A DNA stretch of 64,000 nt from Duganella sp. BuS-21 (GTDB taxonomy: Bacteria > Pseudomonadota > Gammaproteobacteria > Burkholderiales > Burkholderiaceae_D). Positions 1 to 7,861 of this stretch are shown one piece after another. Under the pieces are notes generated by a model. It worked only from the letters and a program-made list of their open reading frames with translations, was not told where the DNA came from and did not search any database. The stretch's first letter is position 1; each line of letters begins with the position of its first letter. The stretch is taken from NCBI GenBank assembly GCA_041874725.1, contig CP097466.1, positions 2,914,001 through 2,978,000 on the forward strand, given 5' to 3'. The translations under genes and the position numbers were made by a program.

Positions 1-402
1 CCCGCGACGCCGCAGGGCGGCTTGAGCATCATGGTGGTCGACGACAATGAGGACGCCGCGCGCGCGCTGGGCGAGGTGCTGGAGTTGTTCGGACACACGG
101 TCAAGGTGGTGTTCGGGGCGCCGGAAGCGCTGGCGCTGGCGCCGGAGTTCCGCCCGCAGGTCGGGCTGCTCGACATCGGCCTGCCCGGCATGGACGGCTA
201 TGAGCTGGCCGCGCGCCTGCGCGGCATGCGCTGCGGCGAGACAATGCGCCTGATCGCCATCACCGGTTACGGCCAGGAGGCGGACCGCCAGCAGGCCATG
301 GCGGCCGGCTTCGAACAACACCTGACCAAGCCGATCGACCTGACGCGCCTCGACCAGTTGCTGAAAGGCGCCCAAGCCGTGTCAACCCATACTGGAGTAT
401 AG
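1..402 (+). CDS. C-terminal receiver domain of a hybrid histidine kinase (5' partial)
   Basis: The reading frame is open from the first base, so the gene starts outside the window. The visible 133 residues are one CheY-like receiver domain. It has the acidic pair in MVVDDNED, the phospho-acceptor Asp in LLDIGLPGMDGYE, the Thr of AITGYG and the Lys of LTKPID. The DIGLPGMDGYE and ITGYGQ wording is typical of receivers fused to the end of hybrid kinases, and the short tail after it has no output domain. A free-standing receiver starting at the TTG at 22 is possible, but the in-frame Pro/Gly-rich linker before it fits a fusion better. The PAS/kinase core is presumably upstream. It is followed by a sensor kinase gene 64 bases downstream. 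Confidence 0.8.
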   Translation, partial: PATPQGGLSIMVVDDNEDAARALGEVLELFGHTVKVVFGAPEALALAPEFRPQVGLLDIGLPGMDGYELAARLRGMRCGETMRLIAITGYGQEADRQQAMAAGFEQHLTKPIDLTRLDQLLKGAQAVSTHTGV

Positions 403-466
403 GATGCAAGCGGCGTCATCCACACTATAATCAGGGAGATTGCCACGATAACCCATAAGGATAGGC

Positions 467-1927
467 ATGTTACGGGTCCCCCGCACTCCCTGGATGTCTG
501 CGCTGCTGATTTTACTGATGCTGTTGATCTTCACGATCGACACCTTCTCGCCGCTGGACATGGCCATCGCGGTGATGTACGTGGTGGTGGTGCTGCTGTC
601 GGCCAGCATCTGGGCCCGGCGCGGCGTGCTGCAGGCCACCGGCGCCTGCCTGGCGCTGACCCTGCTGTCCTATGTGCTGACCCACAGCGAAGTGTTTTCT
701 CCGGCCGCCGTCGGCCGCTTGCTGGTCGGGCTGCTGGCCATCAGCGTGACCTCGGTGCTGGTGCTGCGCGGCCAGGCCGCCACCAACCAACTGCTGGCGC
801 GTGAAGACGCCTTGCGCCGCAGCGAAGCCTTCCTGGCCGGCACCCAGCGCATCAGCAAGACCGGCAGCTTCAGTTTCAAGGCCCACAGCGGCGCCATGTA
901 CTGGTCCGACGAAGCGGCGCGCATCTACGGCTATCCGCTGGACGTGGAGCCGACCATGGAACGCATCCTGGCGCATACCGCGCCGGAGGACCGCCACGTG
1001 GTGCAGGTAGCAATCGACCAGTCGCTGCGCGGCGATGGCGTGGTAGACCTGCGCCATCGCCTGCTGATGCCGGACGGCGAACTTAAATACGTGCACGTGC
1101 TGTCGCATCCCCGTCAAAACAAGGATGGCGAATGCGAATACCTCGGCGCGCTGACCGACGTGACGGCGGCGGTGCTGGCCGAGCAGGCGTTGCACCGCTC
1201 GCAGGTGCAGCTGGCGCACGCCACCCGCGTCACCATGCTGGGCGAGCTGGCCGCCTCCATCGCCCACGAAGTCAATCAGCCGCTGGCCGCCATCGCCACC
1301 AATGGCGAGGCCTGCCTGCGCTGGCTGAACCGCCCGCAGCCCGAGCTGGACGAGGCGCGCACCACCGTGGCCAGCATCCTGGCGGCCAGCGCGCGCGCCA
1401 CCGGCGTGATCAAGCGCATCCGCGCGCTGGCGCGCCGCAGCGATCCGCAGTACGCGGAGCTGGACCTGAAAACAGTGGTGGAGGACAGCGTGGACCTGGT
1501 CCGGCGCGAATTGAACAACCATCACGTGGCCCTGATGCTGGGCCTCGCGCCCGACCTGCCGCCGGTGCGCGGCGACCGCGTGCAGCTGCAGCAGGTGTTC
1601 ATCAACCTGCTGATGAACGCCATCCAGGCCATGGCCTGCTGCCAGCCCGGCCAGGCGGTGCTGACGGTGCAAACCCAGCGCAATGCCGAAGGCGCGCTGC
1701 AGGTCCGGGTCAGCGATTCCGGCCCCGGTATTCCGGCCGCCGCCTTGCCGCGCCTGTTCGAAGCCTTCTACAGCACCAAGGAGGACGGCATGGGCATGGG
1801 ACTGCCGATCTGCCGCTCCATCATCGAAAACCACGGCGGCCGTATCTGGGCCAAGGCCGCCGCGGCGGACGGGCCGGTGGCCGGCGCCACCATATTTTTC
1901 ACACTGCCTTTCCATGAACCAGATTGA
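467..1927 (+). CDS. Membrane PAS sensor histidine kinase (FixL/TodS-like)
   Basis: This 486-aa protein has four predicted membrane helices (about residues 10-28, 30-50, 54-74 and 83-101) with almost no periplasmic loop. A PAS domain follows (about 115-235), then a HisKA domain with the phospho-acceptor His in SIAHEVNQPLAAI (about residue 266), and an HATPase with N box (LLMNAIQAM), G1 (DSGPGIP) and G2 (GMGMGLPICRSI). The HEVNQPL H-box and GMGMGL pattern belong to the FixL/DctB-like kinase branch. The stop lies 14 bases inside the following FixJ-type regulator, so the two are translationally coupled and almost certainly cognate. The signal is unknown. No haem-ligand His is obvious in the PAS domain, so oxygen sensing should not be assumed. 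Confidence 0.9.
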   Translation: MLRVPRTPWMSALLILLMLLIFTIDTFSPLDMAIAVMYVVVVLLSASIWARRGVLQATGACLALTLLSYVLTHSEVFSPAAVGRLLVGLLAISVTSVLVLRGQAATNQLLAREDALRRSEAFLAGTQRISKTGSFSFKAHSGAMYWSDEAARIYGYPLDVEPTMERILAHTAPEDRHVVQVAIDQSLRGDGVVDLRHRLLMPDGELKYVHVLSHPRQNKDGECEYLGALTDVTAAVLAEQALHRSQVQLAHATRVTMLGELAASIAHEVNQPLAAIATNGEACLRWLNRPQPELDEARTTVASILAASARATGVIKRIRALARRSDPQYAELDLKTVVEDSVDLVRRELNNHHVALMLGLAPDLPPVRGDRVQLQQVFINLLMNAIQAMACCQPGQAVLTVQTQRNAEGALQVRVSDSGPGIPAAALPRLFEAFYSTKEDGMGMGLPICRSIIENHGGRIWAKAAAADGPVAGATIFFTLPFHEPD

Positions 1928-2537
1928 TTACGCCGACGCGCTGGTCTACATCGTCGACGACGAGGCGCCGCTGCGCGATGCCATCTCCAGTCTATTGCGC
2001 TCGGTCGGCATGCAGGTCGCCGGCTTCGGCTCGGTGGCGGATTTCCTGACCCAGCCACGGCGCGAAACCACCAGCTGCCTGCTGCTCGACGTGCGCATGC
2101 CCGGCGTGAGCGGGCTCGATTTCCAGGCCGCGCTCAATCGCGACGGCGTGGCGCTGCCCATCATTTTCATGTCCGGCCATGGCGACATCCCGATGTCGGT
2201 GCGCGCCATGAAGGCCGGCGCGGTCGATTTCCTGGCCAAGCCGTTCCGCGACCAGGACCTGCTGGACGCCATCCATGCCGCGCTGACGGCCGACGGCGAG
2301 CGGCGCCTGCGCGACCGGGCCCGCAGCGGCGTCACGGCGCGCTACGCCACGCTGACGCCGCGCGAACGCGAGATCATGGTGCTGGCCGCGCGTGGCCTGA
2401 TGAACAAGCAGATCGCCGGCGAAGTAGGGACCAGCGAAATCACGGTGAAGATCCACCGTGGGAATGCCATGCGCAAGATGGAGGCCAAGACCTTCGCGGA
2501 CCTGGTGCGCATGGCCGAGGCGCTGGGCCTGGCCTGA
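1914..2537 (+). CDS. FixJ-family response regulator (receiver + LuxR HTH)
   Basis: The 207-aa protein starts at the ATG at 1914, inside the end of the kinase gene. It has an N-terminal receiver with the DDE acidic cluster (VYIVDDEAPL), phospho-acceptor Asp59 in LLLDVRMPG, Ser of FMSGHGD and Lys of LAKPF. A C-terminal LuxR/GerE helix-turn-helix follows (LTPREREIMVLAARGLMNKQIA, then a recognition helix around EITVKIHRGNAMRKM). This is the canonical FixJ/TodT/NarL-type DNA-binding regulator. The 14-base overlap with the kinase makes it the expected phosphotransfer partner. Its targets may include the receiver and EAL genes directly downstream. Confidence 0.92.
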   Translation: MNQIDYADALVYIVDDEAPLRDAISSLLRSVGMQVAGFGSVADFLTQPRRETTSCLLLDVRMPGVSGLDFQAALNRDGVALPIIFMSGHGDIPMSVRAMKAGAVDFLAKPFRDQDLLDAIHAALTADGERRLRDRARSGVTARYATLTPREREIMVLAARGLMNKQIAGEVGTSEITVKIHRGNAMRKMEAKTFADLVRMAEALGLA

Positions 2538-2645
2538 ATTTGGCGTCACCTATACGCTTGTATGATTTTCCGGGACGCCGGTAAACGCTATTGTTCTCCC
2601 ATGCGCTGGATGGCCGCGAGCCGCCGTCCGAACAGGGAGTAGCCA

Positions 2646-3050
2646 GTGTCTTATCCGGATCCACAATTTTCCAGTATCGCCATCGCCATCGTCGATGACG
2701 ATGCGGCCGTTCGTGACGGCTTGCGCAGCCTGCTGCGCTCCTACGGCTACGCCGCCAACGCCTACGATTCCGCGCTGGCCCTGCTGGACGGGGGCGTGCT
2801 GGGCGACTACCACTGCGTGATCACCGACCTGCAAATGCCGGGCATGAGCGGCATCGAACTGCTGGAGCGGCTGCGCCGCGACGGCCACCAACTACCGGTG
2901 ATCCTGATGACCGCTTTTCCCGAAGCCGCTTTGCGCAAGCGCGCATTCCATAGCGGCGCCTCCTGCTTTCTGAGCAAACCCTTTGAAGCGACCGAGCTGC
3001 TGCTTTGCCTGAAGCAGGCCGGCGGCGCCATCACCCACGTCGAGGAATAA
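2646..3050 (+). CDS. Stand-alone receiver protein (CheY-like)
   Basis: The 134-aa protein starts at a GTG (2646) and consists only of a receiver: IVDDDAAVRDGL, phospho-acceptor Asp61 in VITDLQMPGMSGIELL, the Thr of LMTAFPE and the Lys of LSKPFEATEL. It most resembles the receiver of FixJ-type regulators, but the protein ends where the HTH would begin. The next gene, a membrane EAL phosphodiesterase, starts 4 bases after its stop, so the two are co-transcribed and probably act together. By inference the phosphorylated receiver controls the EAL enzyme or shuttles phosphate from the upstream kinase. No output domain is present. Confidence 0.85.
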   Translation: MSYPDPQFSSIAIAIVDDDAAVRDGLRSLLRSYGYAANAYDSALALLDGGVLGDYHCVITDLQMPGMSGIELLERLRRDGHQLPVILMTAFPEAALRKRAFHSGASCFLSKPFEATELLLCLKQAGGAITHVEE

Positions 3051-3054
3051 AGCC

Positions 3055-4614
3055 ATGAACCACGCCACCAGCAGTTCGCGCCGATTGATCTATTGTTTGC
3101 TGCTGCTGGTGATCGCCGCCAGCGTCGCGCTATCCCTTGTGATGGAAAGCACCGCCGGGCAGTTGCGCTCCAGCCTCGGCGACGGTCTTGGAATGGACGC
3201 GATGGCCTACCCGGCCATCGCCCTGATCACCCGGCTGGTGCACCTGTTCGATGTGCTGGCGCTGGTGACCGGCTTGTTCATGCTGTACCACGTGCGCGCC
3301 AGGGTTCGCGTCGAGGATGAGCTGAGCCACCAGGCGCGTCACGATCCCTTGACCGGGCTGGCGCACCGGCGCAGCTTCGAAGCGCGCCTGGCCGCGCTGC
3401 CGGACGCGCCGCACGTGGTGGTGCTGGGGACCATCGACCGCTTCTCGCGCATCATCGGCGGCTTCGGCCACGCCTTCGGCGACCGCGTCATGATCGGCCT
3501 GGCGGCGCGCTTGCGCGGGGCGGCGGAACGCAGCGGCGGCGAGGTGTTCCGCCTGGACGGCGCCAACTTCGCCATCCTGTACCGCCTCAGTTGCGACGAC
3601 GACGCCTTCGCGATGGCCCTGTCCGGGCTGCGCGACGAGGTGCGCAATCCCTACGACTGCGAGGGCCACGAAATCTATACGACGCTTAGCCTTGGCGCGG
3701 TCAGCTTCCCGCTGCACGGCGAATCCGCCGGCACCCTGCTGCGCAACGCCGACGCCGCGCTGCAGGCGGCGCGCAAGGCCGGCGGCGACCGCCTGGTGGT
3801 CTACTCGCAGCAGCTCAACGCCGAAGCGGGCCAGCGGCTGGACCTGGAATCGCTGCTGCGGCACGCGGTGGAGCGCGAGGAACTGGAGCTGCACTACCAA
3901 CCGCAGCAGGCCTTGCACGACGGCGGCTTGATCGGCTTCGAGGCGCTGCTGCGCTGGCGCCGCCACGGCCAGCTGATTTCGCCGGCCGAGTTCATTCCAC
4001 TGGCCGAGGAATCGGGCCTGATCGTCGCCATCGGCAATTGGGTGCTGGAAGAAGCCTGCCGCCAGATCAGCGTCTGGCAGGCCGAGACCGGCCAGCGCGT
4101 GGTGGTGGCGGTGAACATTTCGCCGCGCCAGTTTGCCGCGCCGGGCTTCCTCGCCCACCTGGAGGACCTGCTGGCCACCACCCACGTCGATCCGTCCTGC
4201 CTGGCGCTGGAGATTACCGAGAGCGTGATGGTGGAAGACGCCGAAGGCGCCATCGCCTTGCTGCACCGCCTGCGCGCGTTGGGCCTCAAGCTGGCGATCG
4301 ACGATTTCGGCACCGGCTATTCCAGCCTGGCCTACCTGTCGCGCTTCCCGATCCACAAGCTGAAGATCGACCAGTCCTTCGTGCGCAATATGCATGCGGT
4401 GCGCGAGCAGGCCGCCATCGTGCAGGCCACCATCGGCCTCGGTCACAGCCTGGGGCTGAGCGTGATCGCCGAGGGCGTGGAGACCGAGACCCAGCGCGCC
4501 ATGCTGAGCGCCTGGCGCTGCGACGAGATACAAGGCTATCACTACAGCCGCCCGCTGCCGTCGGCCTCCGCATTGCACTTCCTCGCAGGAAGCCTGCAAC
4601 TGCAGGCCGCATGA
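3055..4614 (+). CDS. Membrane protein with degenerate GGDEF and intact EAL domain, probable c-di-GMP phosphodiesterase
   Basis: The 519-aa protein has two membrane helices (about 10-32 and 52-76), a GGDEF-fold domain (about 95-250) and an EAL domain (about 262-510). The GGDEF signature reads DGANF at residues 168-172, so cyclase activity is not expected. The EAL domain keeps the catalytic set: Glu296 in EALLRW, Asn in NISPRQF, Glu in ITESVM, the Asp pair in IDDFGTGYSS, Lys in LKIDQSF and Glu in VIAEGVET. The protein is therefore predicted to hydrolyse c-di-GMP, with the GGDEF remnant possibly binding GTP or acting structurally. It lies 4 bases after a receiver-only gene, which may regulate it. 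Confidence 0.9.
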   Translation: MNHATSSSRRLIYCLLLLVIAASVALSLVMESTAGQLRSSLGDGLGMDAMAYPAIALITRLVHLFDVLALVTGLFMLYHVRARVRVEDELSHQARHDPLTGLAHRRSFEARLAALPDAPHVVVLGTIDRFSRIIGGFGHAFGDRVMIGLAARLRGAAERSGGEVFRLDGANFAILYRLSCDDDAFAMALSGLRDEVRNPYDCEGHEIYTTLSLGAVSFPLHGESAGTLLRNADAALQAARKAGGDRLVVYSQQLNAEAGQRLDLESLLRHAVEREELELHYQPQQALHDGGLIGFEALLRWRRHGQLISPAEFIPLAEESGLIVAIGNWVLEEACRQISVWQAETGQRVVVAVNISPRQFAAPGFLAHLEDLLATTHVDPSCLALEITESVMVEDAEGAIALLHRLRALGLKLAIDDFGTGYSSLAYLSRFPIHKLKIDQSFVRNMHAVREQAAIVQATIGLGHSLGLSVIAEGVETETQRAMLSAWRCDEIQGYHYSRPLPSASALHFLAGSLQLQAA

Positions 4615-4707
4615 TCATGAGATCGTCATAGGCCAGCTCCGGCGATGGCCTGAACTACGGCGCCGGCTGCTATGAATGATGTATGCTGAGGTTTTTCACA
4701 TCGGAGC

Positions 4708-5391
4708 ATGCACACCATGCGGCGTTTTCTCATTGGACTGATATTGATGCTGGGCGCGGCGGCCGTGCCGACCGCGCACGCCGCGCAGGTGGCGGGCGTG
4801 GTGGTGCAGGTGAGTGGGCCGATGAGCGCGCGTTCGCCGGCCGGCGCGGTCAAGCCGCTGCAGGCCAAATCGGAGGTGGAGAGCGGCGACACCCTGGTCA
4901 CCGCCGCCGGCGCCTATGCGCTGGTGCGCTTCATCGACAATAGCGAACTGGCGCTCAAACCCGGCACCACTGTCAAGATCGAGCAGTTTTCGTACGACGA
5001 AGCGCGGCCCGATGCCGACCGCGCCGCCTACACCCTGGTCAAGGGTGGTTTGCGCTCGATCACCGGTTTGCTGGGCAAGCGCAGCAAGGAAAAATTCGCC
5101 ATGAAGACGCCCAGCGCCACCATCGGCATCCGCGGCACCACCTTCTTCCTCGAATACCTGACCGGCAAAGGCGACCTTGACGCCTCGCCCGGCCTGGAGC
5201 CCGGCCTGCATGTCCACGTCGGCACGGGCGGCATTTCCATCGTCAACGGCGTCGGCGAATTCCGTTACGATCCCGGCCAGTTCGGCTTTATCAAGGACGA
5301 TAAAACCCGGCCGGTCAAGATGTTCACCAATCCCGGCATGCGCTTCGCGCCGCCGGCCGCCTTCGGCGACGCCGATACGCTGATCCCCTGA
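4708..5391 (+). CDS. Exported FecR-domain protein
   Basis: The 227-aa protein starts at 4708 or, with a better-spaced CGGAG ribosome site, at the ATG at 4717. It begins with a cleavable signal peptide (hydrophobic stretch ending THAAQV). The body is a FecR domain: FIDNSELALKPGTTVKIEQF, then a GGLRSITG segment and TPSATIGIRGTTF. In classical FecR anti-sigma factors this domain is periplasmic behind a cytoplasmic anti-sigma helix and a membrane anchor. Here the cytoplasmic part is missing and no sigma-factor gene is adjacent, so this is a free periplasmic FecR-domain protein of unknown role rather than a surface-signalling anti-sigma factor. It converges with fur, whose stop is 4 bases away. 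Confidence 0.85.
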   Translation: MHTMRRFLIGLILMLGAAAVPTAHAAQVAGVVVQVSGPMSARSPAGAVKPLQAKSEVESGDTLVTAAGAYALVRFIDNSELALKPGTTVKIEQFSYDEARPDADRAAYTLVKGGLRSITGLLGKRSKEKFAMKTPSATIGIRGTTFFLEYLTGKGDLDASPGLEPGLHVHVGTGGISIVNGVGEFRYDPGQFGFIKDDKTRPVKMFTNPGMRFAPPAAFGDADTLIP

Positions 5392-5395
5392 CTGT

Positions 5396-5848
5396 CTAAT
5401 TGCGCCGCAGCTTCTTCAGGCCCATCGGCTTGATGCTGGCGGCGCACTCGCCGCAGAAGCCATACAGCGACAGCGAGTGCTCGTGCAGCACGAAGTTGCG
5501 CTCGGCCGCCACCGCCTCCTGGCGTTGCTCGATCTCGGCGTCGAGGAATTCCTCCATGCGGCCGCAGTTGGTGCAGATCAGGTGATCGTGGTGGCCGCCT
5601 TCATTCAGCTCGAACACCGAGGCCACCGACTCGAAATGGCGGCGGATCAAAATACCGGCATCGGCAAACTGCATCAGCACGCGGTATACCGTGGCCAGGC
5701 CCATGTCGATATGCTCGTCGTGCAGCAGGCGATAGACGTCATCGGCGCTCAGGTGCTTGCTCTTGGTTTCCTGGAACAGTTGCAGGATACGTAAGCGGGG
5801 CAGGGTGGCTTTTAAGCCAAGCTTGCGCAATTCTTGAGGAATATCCAT
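5396..5848 (-). CDS. fur: Ferric uptake regulator Fur
   Basis: From the ATG at 5848 the protein is 150 aa, the usual length for Fur; a TTG at 5857 is a possible but less likely start. It has an N-terminal winged helix (LGLKATLPRLRILQLFQ; LSADDVYRLL; MGLATVYRVLMQFADAG), then the metal-binding dimerisation domain with the HHDHLICTNCG cluster, the ERNFVLHEHSLSLYG segment and a second CGEC pair. These are the zinc and regulatory iron ligands of Fur. A Fur box lies just upstream of the start codon, implying autoregulation. A second box precedes the siderophore receptor at 12.6 kb. Fur rather than Zur or PerR is favoured by the DIPQELRKLGLKATLPR start and the iron-uptake targets nearby. Confidence 0.95.
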   Translation of the reverse strand: MDIPQELRKLGLKATLPRLRILQLFQETKSKHLSADDVYRLLHDEHIDMGLATVYRVLMQFADAGILIRRHFESVASVFELNEGGHHDHLICTNCGRMEEFLDAEIEQRQEAVAAERNFVLHEHSLSLYGFCGECAASIKPMGLKKLRRN

Positions 5849-6152
5849 AGGTCTCAATAATGATAATGATTCTTATTCTCATAATAGAGCAAATTTATTC
5901 TATTGGCAATGAAGGCTTGAAAGCGTTATCTCCGCGCTATCGTAATTGCTTGATTTGCATCGACAATGTGTGATTTTTCGAGAGTTTTTGCTCTAAAGTA
6001 TCGACAGTTGCCGCAAGGAAGTATAAAGTTTAGGCACCTGATTGACTAAGCGGTTCGGCACCCCATCCATGTGCCCGAGACCGACCAACCTCCCACCCAG
6101 CCCAAACCAACGCTGCACTGCGCGGACCGCGCACGCACGTAAGGAACTCTGT
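5849..6152. other. Intergenic region between fur and the porin operon (304 bases)
   Basis: This divergent spacer holds the Fur box at its fur end and an AT-rich stretch (about 5880-5950) that is the likely promoter area for fur and possibly the porin operon. A GC-rich stretch from about 6060 to 6140 leads to the ribosome site AAGGA at 6141-6145. I see no tRNA, convincing terminator or conserved small gene in it. An upstream in-frame ATG-like start at 6042 would extend the porin by 37 non-signal residues and is not supported. Confidence 0.5.
5855..5880 (-). promoter_or_regulatory. Fur box upstream of fur
   Basis: The stretch contains overlapping NATWAT hexamers (AATAAT, GATAAT, GATTCT, TATTCT), close to the 19-bp Fur consensus of three adjoining GATAAT-like units. 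It ends 7 bases from the fur ATG, so Fur binding would block fur transcription or initiation. It could also influence the divergent porin operon, but that start is more than 270 bases away. Confidence 0.8.
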
Positions 6153-7406
6153 ATGAACGCTGACATTTCGCCTATGCGGGCCTCGGTGGCCACCTTCACG
6201 ATGCTGAGCTGCTGTGCGGCCCTGGCAGGAGAACCCGCAGCCGACGAGGTTGCGCGCGTGAGCGTCGGCGGTTTCGGCACACTGGGCGTGGTGCACAGCA
6301 GCGACAAGCAGTCGGACTTCACGGCCAATGCCCTGAATCCGGGCAGCGCCGGCTACAGCCACGATTGGAGCGCCGCAGTCGACAGTCGCGCGGGCGTGCA
6401 GATGGGGGTGAATCTGGGCGGGAAGTGGTCGGCGGTGCTGCAATTGGTGGCCGAACGCACGCTGAACAATGGCTACGGGCCGGTGGTGGAGTGGGCCAAT
6501 GTCAAGTATCAGGCCACGCCGGACCTGAGCCTGCGCCTTGGCCGCATCGCGCTGCCGCTGTTCCTCACCGGCGACTACCGCAAGGCCGGCTATGCGCTGC
6601 CGTGGGTGCGGCCGCCGGTCGAGCTGTACGGCGCCATACCGCTGTCGAGCAGCGACGGTGTCGACGCCAGTTACCGCTGGCAGGCCGGCGACAGCAACAA
6701 CGTCACGCAGCTGTTCTTCGGCCGTACCGAACTGTCGCTGGCGCCGGGCGCGCGGGCGCGGGCGCGTGCATTGACCGGCGTCTCCAACACCACCACCACC
6801 GGCGCGCTGACGCTGCGCGCCTGCATCATGAGCGCTGAACTGAGCGTGGACATCGCCCGCGAATTGTTCGGCGGCCTGCGCCGGTATGGCCCGCAGGGCG
6901 ACGCATTGGCCGGGCGTTATGAGTTGTCGGCGCGGCGCGCGCGCGTGATGTCGCTCGGCTTCAACTACGATCCGGGCAACTGGTTTGCGATGGGCGAGAT
7001 CGGCCGCATGAATACGCATTCCTACCTCGGCGACAAGACCGCCGCCTACCTGGGCGCGGGCTACCGCCACGCCGACCTCACGCCCTACCTCGTGTATTCG
7101 GTGTCGCGCGCCAACATGGAGACCAGCGTGGCCGGCCTGGACCTGGCCGGCATCCCGGCGCCGCAAGCGGCCATGGGCGCGCAGCTGAACACGGGCCTGA
7201 ACCGGCTGCTGGCGGCGATCCCACGCCAGCACAGCGTCAGCGCCGGCGTGCGCTGGGACCTGTATCCGAACTATGCGCTCAAAGTGCAGGCCGACCGCAT
7301 CACGCCGCAACACGGCTCTACCGGCACCTTCATCAACGTGCAGCCGGGCTTCCGCGCGGGCCGTCCGATCACGGTGCTGAGCGCAGCACTCGACTTCGTG
7401 TTCTGA
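6153..7406 (+). CDS. Outer-membrane porin-like beta-barrel protein
   Basis: The start at 6153 is chosen because AAGGA lies 7 bases upstream and the protein then begins with a signal peptide (ATFTMLSCCAALAGEPA). The mature 390-odd residues show porin features: alternating polar/hydrophobic strands, GFGTLGVVHSS near the N-terminus, a Gly/aromatic-rich body and a C-terminal strand ending in ALDFVF with a terminal Phe, the BAM recognition signal. It lacks the classical Gram-negative porin Asp/Arg constriction pattern that I could recognise, so its substrate is unknown. The next gene, a small periplasmic binding protein, begins 2 bases after the stop, and a Cache-GGDEF-EAL protein overlaps that one. 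The three form an operon, which suggests a porin, solute-binding and c-di-GMP relay. Confidence 0.85.
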   Translation: MNADISPMRASVATFTMLSCCAALAGEPAADEVARVSVGGFGTLGVVHSSDKQSDFTANALNPGSAGYSHDWSAAVDSRAGVQMGVNLGGKWSAVLQLVAERTLNNGYGPVVEWANVKYQATPDLSLRLGRIALPLFLTGDYRKAGYALPWVRPPVELYGAIPLSSSDGVDASYRWQAGDSNNVTQLFFGRTELSLAPGARARARALTGVSNTTTTGALTLRACIMSAELSVDIARELFGGLRRYGPQGDALAGRYELSARRARVMSLGFNYDPGNWFAMGEIGRMNTHSYLGDKTAAYLGAGYRHADLTPYLVYSVSRANMETSVAGLDLAGIPAPQAAMGAQLNTGLNRLLAAIPRQHSVSAGVRWDLYPNYALKVQADRITPQHGSTGTFINVQPGFRAGRPITVLSAALDFVF

Positions 7407-7408
7407 CC

Positions 7409-7861
7409 ATGCCGAAGCTTATCCTTCCATGGTTATCGCGGCTGCTGCTGGCCTGCCTGCTGCTGGCGGGCGCCGGCGCGCAGGCCTCGGGTTCGACGGC
7501 CGATTTCGTGGTGGTGGTCTCGGCCAAAAGTCCGTTGACTGCGTTGAGCGCGGAACAGGTGACCGCCATCTTCATGTCGCAGACCGGCCGTTTCCCCGGC
7601 GGCGACGAAGCGATCCCGCTCGACCTGCCGTTCGGCAGTCCGCTGCGCGACGCCTTCTACAACAAGGTGGCGGCACGCACGCCGGCGCTGATGAAGGCCT
7701 ATTGGACCAAGATGGTGTTCACCGGCCGCGCCCAGCCGCCGCGCGAACTTTCCAACAGCGTGGCCGCGCGCCGGATGGTGGCCGACAACCCGGCCATGAT
7801 CGCTTACATCGACCGTGCGGCGCTGGACCCCAGCGTCAAAATCATACAGGTGACGCCATGA
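7409..7861 (+). CDS. Small periplasmic solute-binding protein (PstS-like family)
   Basis: The 150-aa protein has a signal peptide (LLLACLLLAGAGAQASG) followed by about 125 residues of a single-lobe, type II periplasmic-binding-like fold. The sequence ADFVVVVSAKSPLTALSAEQVTAIFMSQTGRFPGG matches the short proteins annotated as phosphate ABC transporter substrate-binding, where the LSxxQVxxIFxGxxxxWxxG segment is diagnostic. It is roughly half the size of true PstS, and no ABC permease or ATPase is nearby, so transport is unlikely. It is sandwiched between a porin gene (2 bases) and a periplasmic-sensing c-di-GMP enzyme (4-base ATGA overlap). The likely role, by inference, is to present a ligand to the sensor domain of that enzyme. 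Confidence 0.8.
   Translation: MPKLILPWLSRLLLACLLLAGAGAQASGSTADFVVVVSAKSPLTALSAEQVTAIFMSQTGRFPGGDEAIPLDLPFGSPLRDAFYNKVAARTPALMKAYWTKMVFTGRAQPPRELSNSVAARRMVADNPAMIAYIDRAALDPSVKIIQVTP

Noticed and set aside
6042..6152. An upstream start for the porin giving a 454-residue form.
   Set aside because: The added residues are Pro/Arg-rich with no signal peptide, while the start at 6153 has a good ribosome site and a normal signal sequence.
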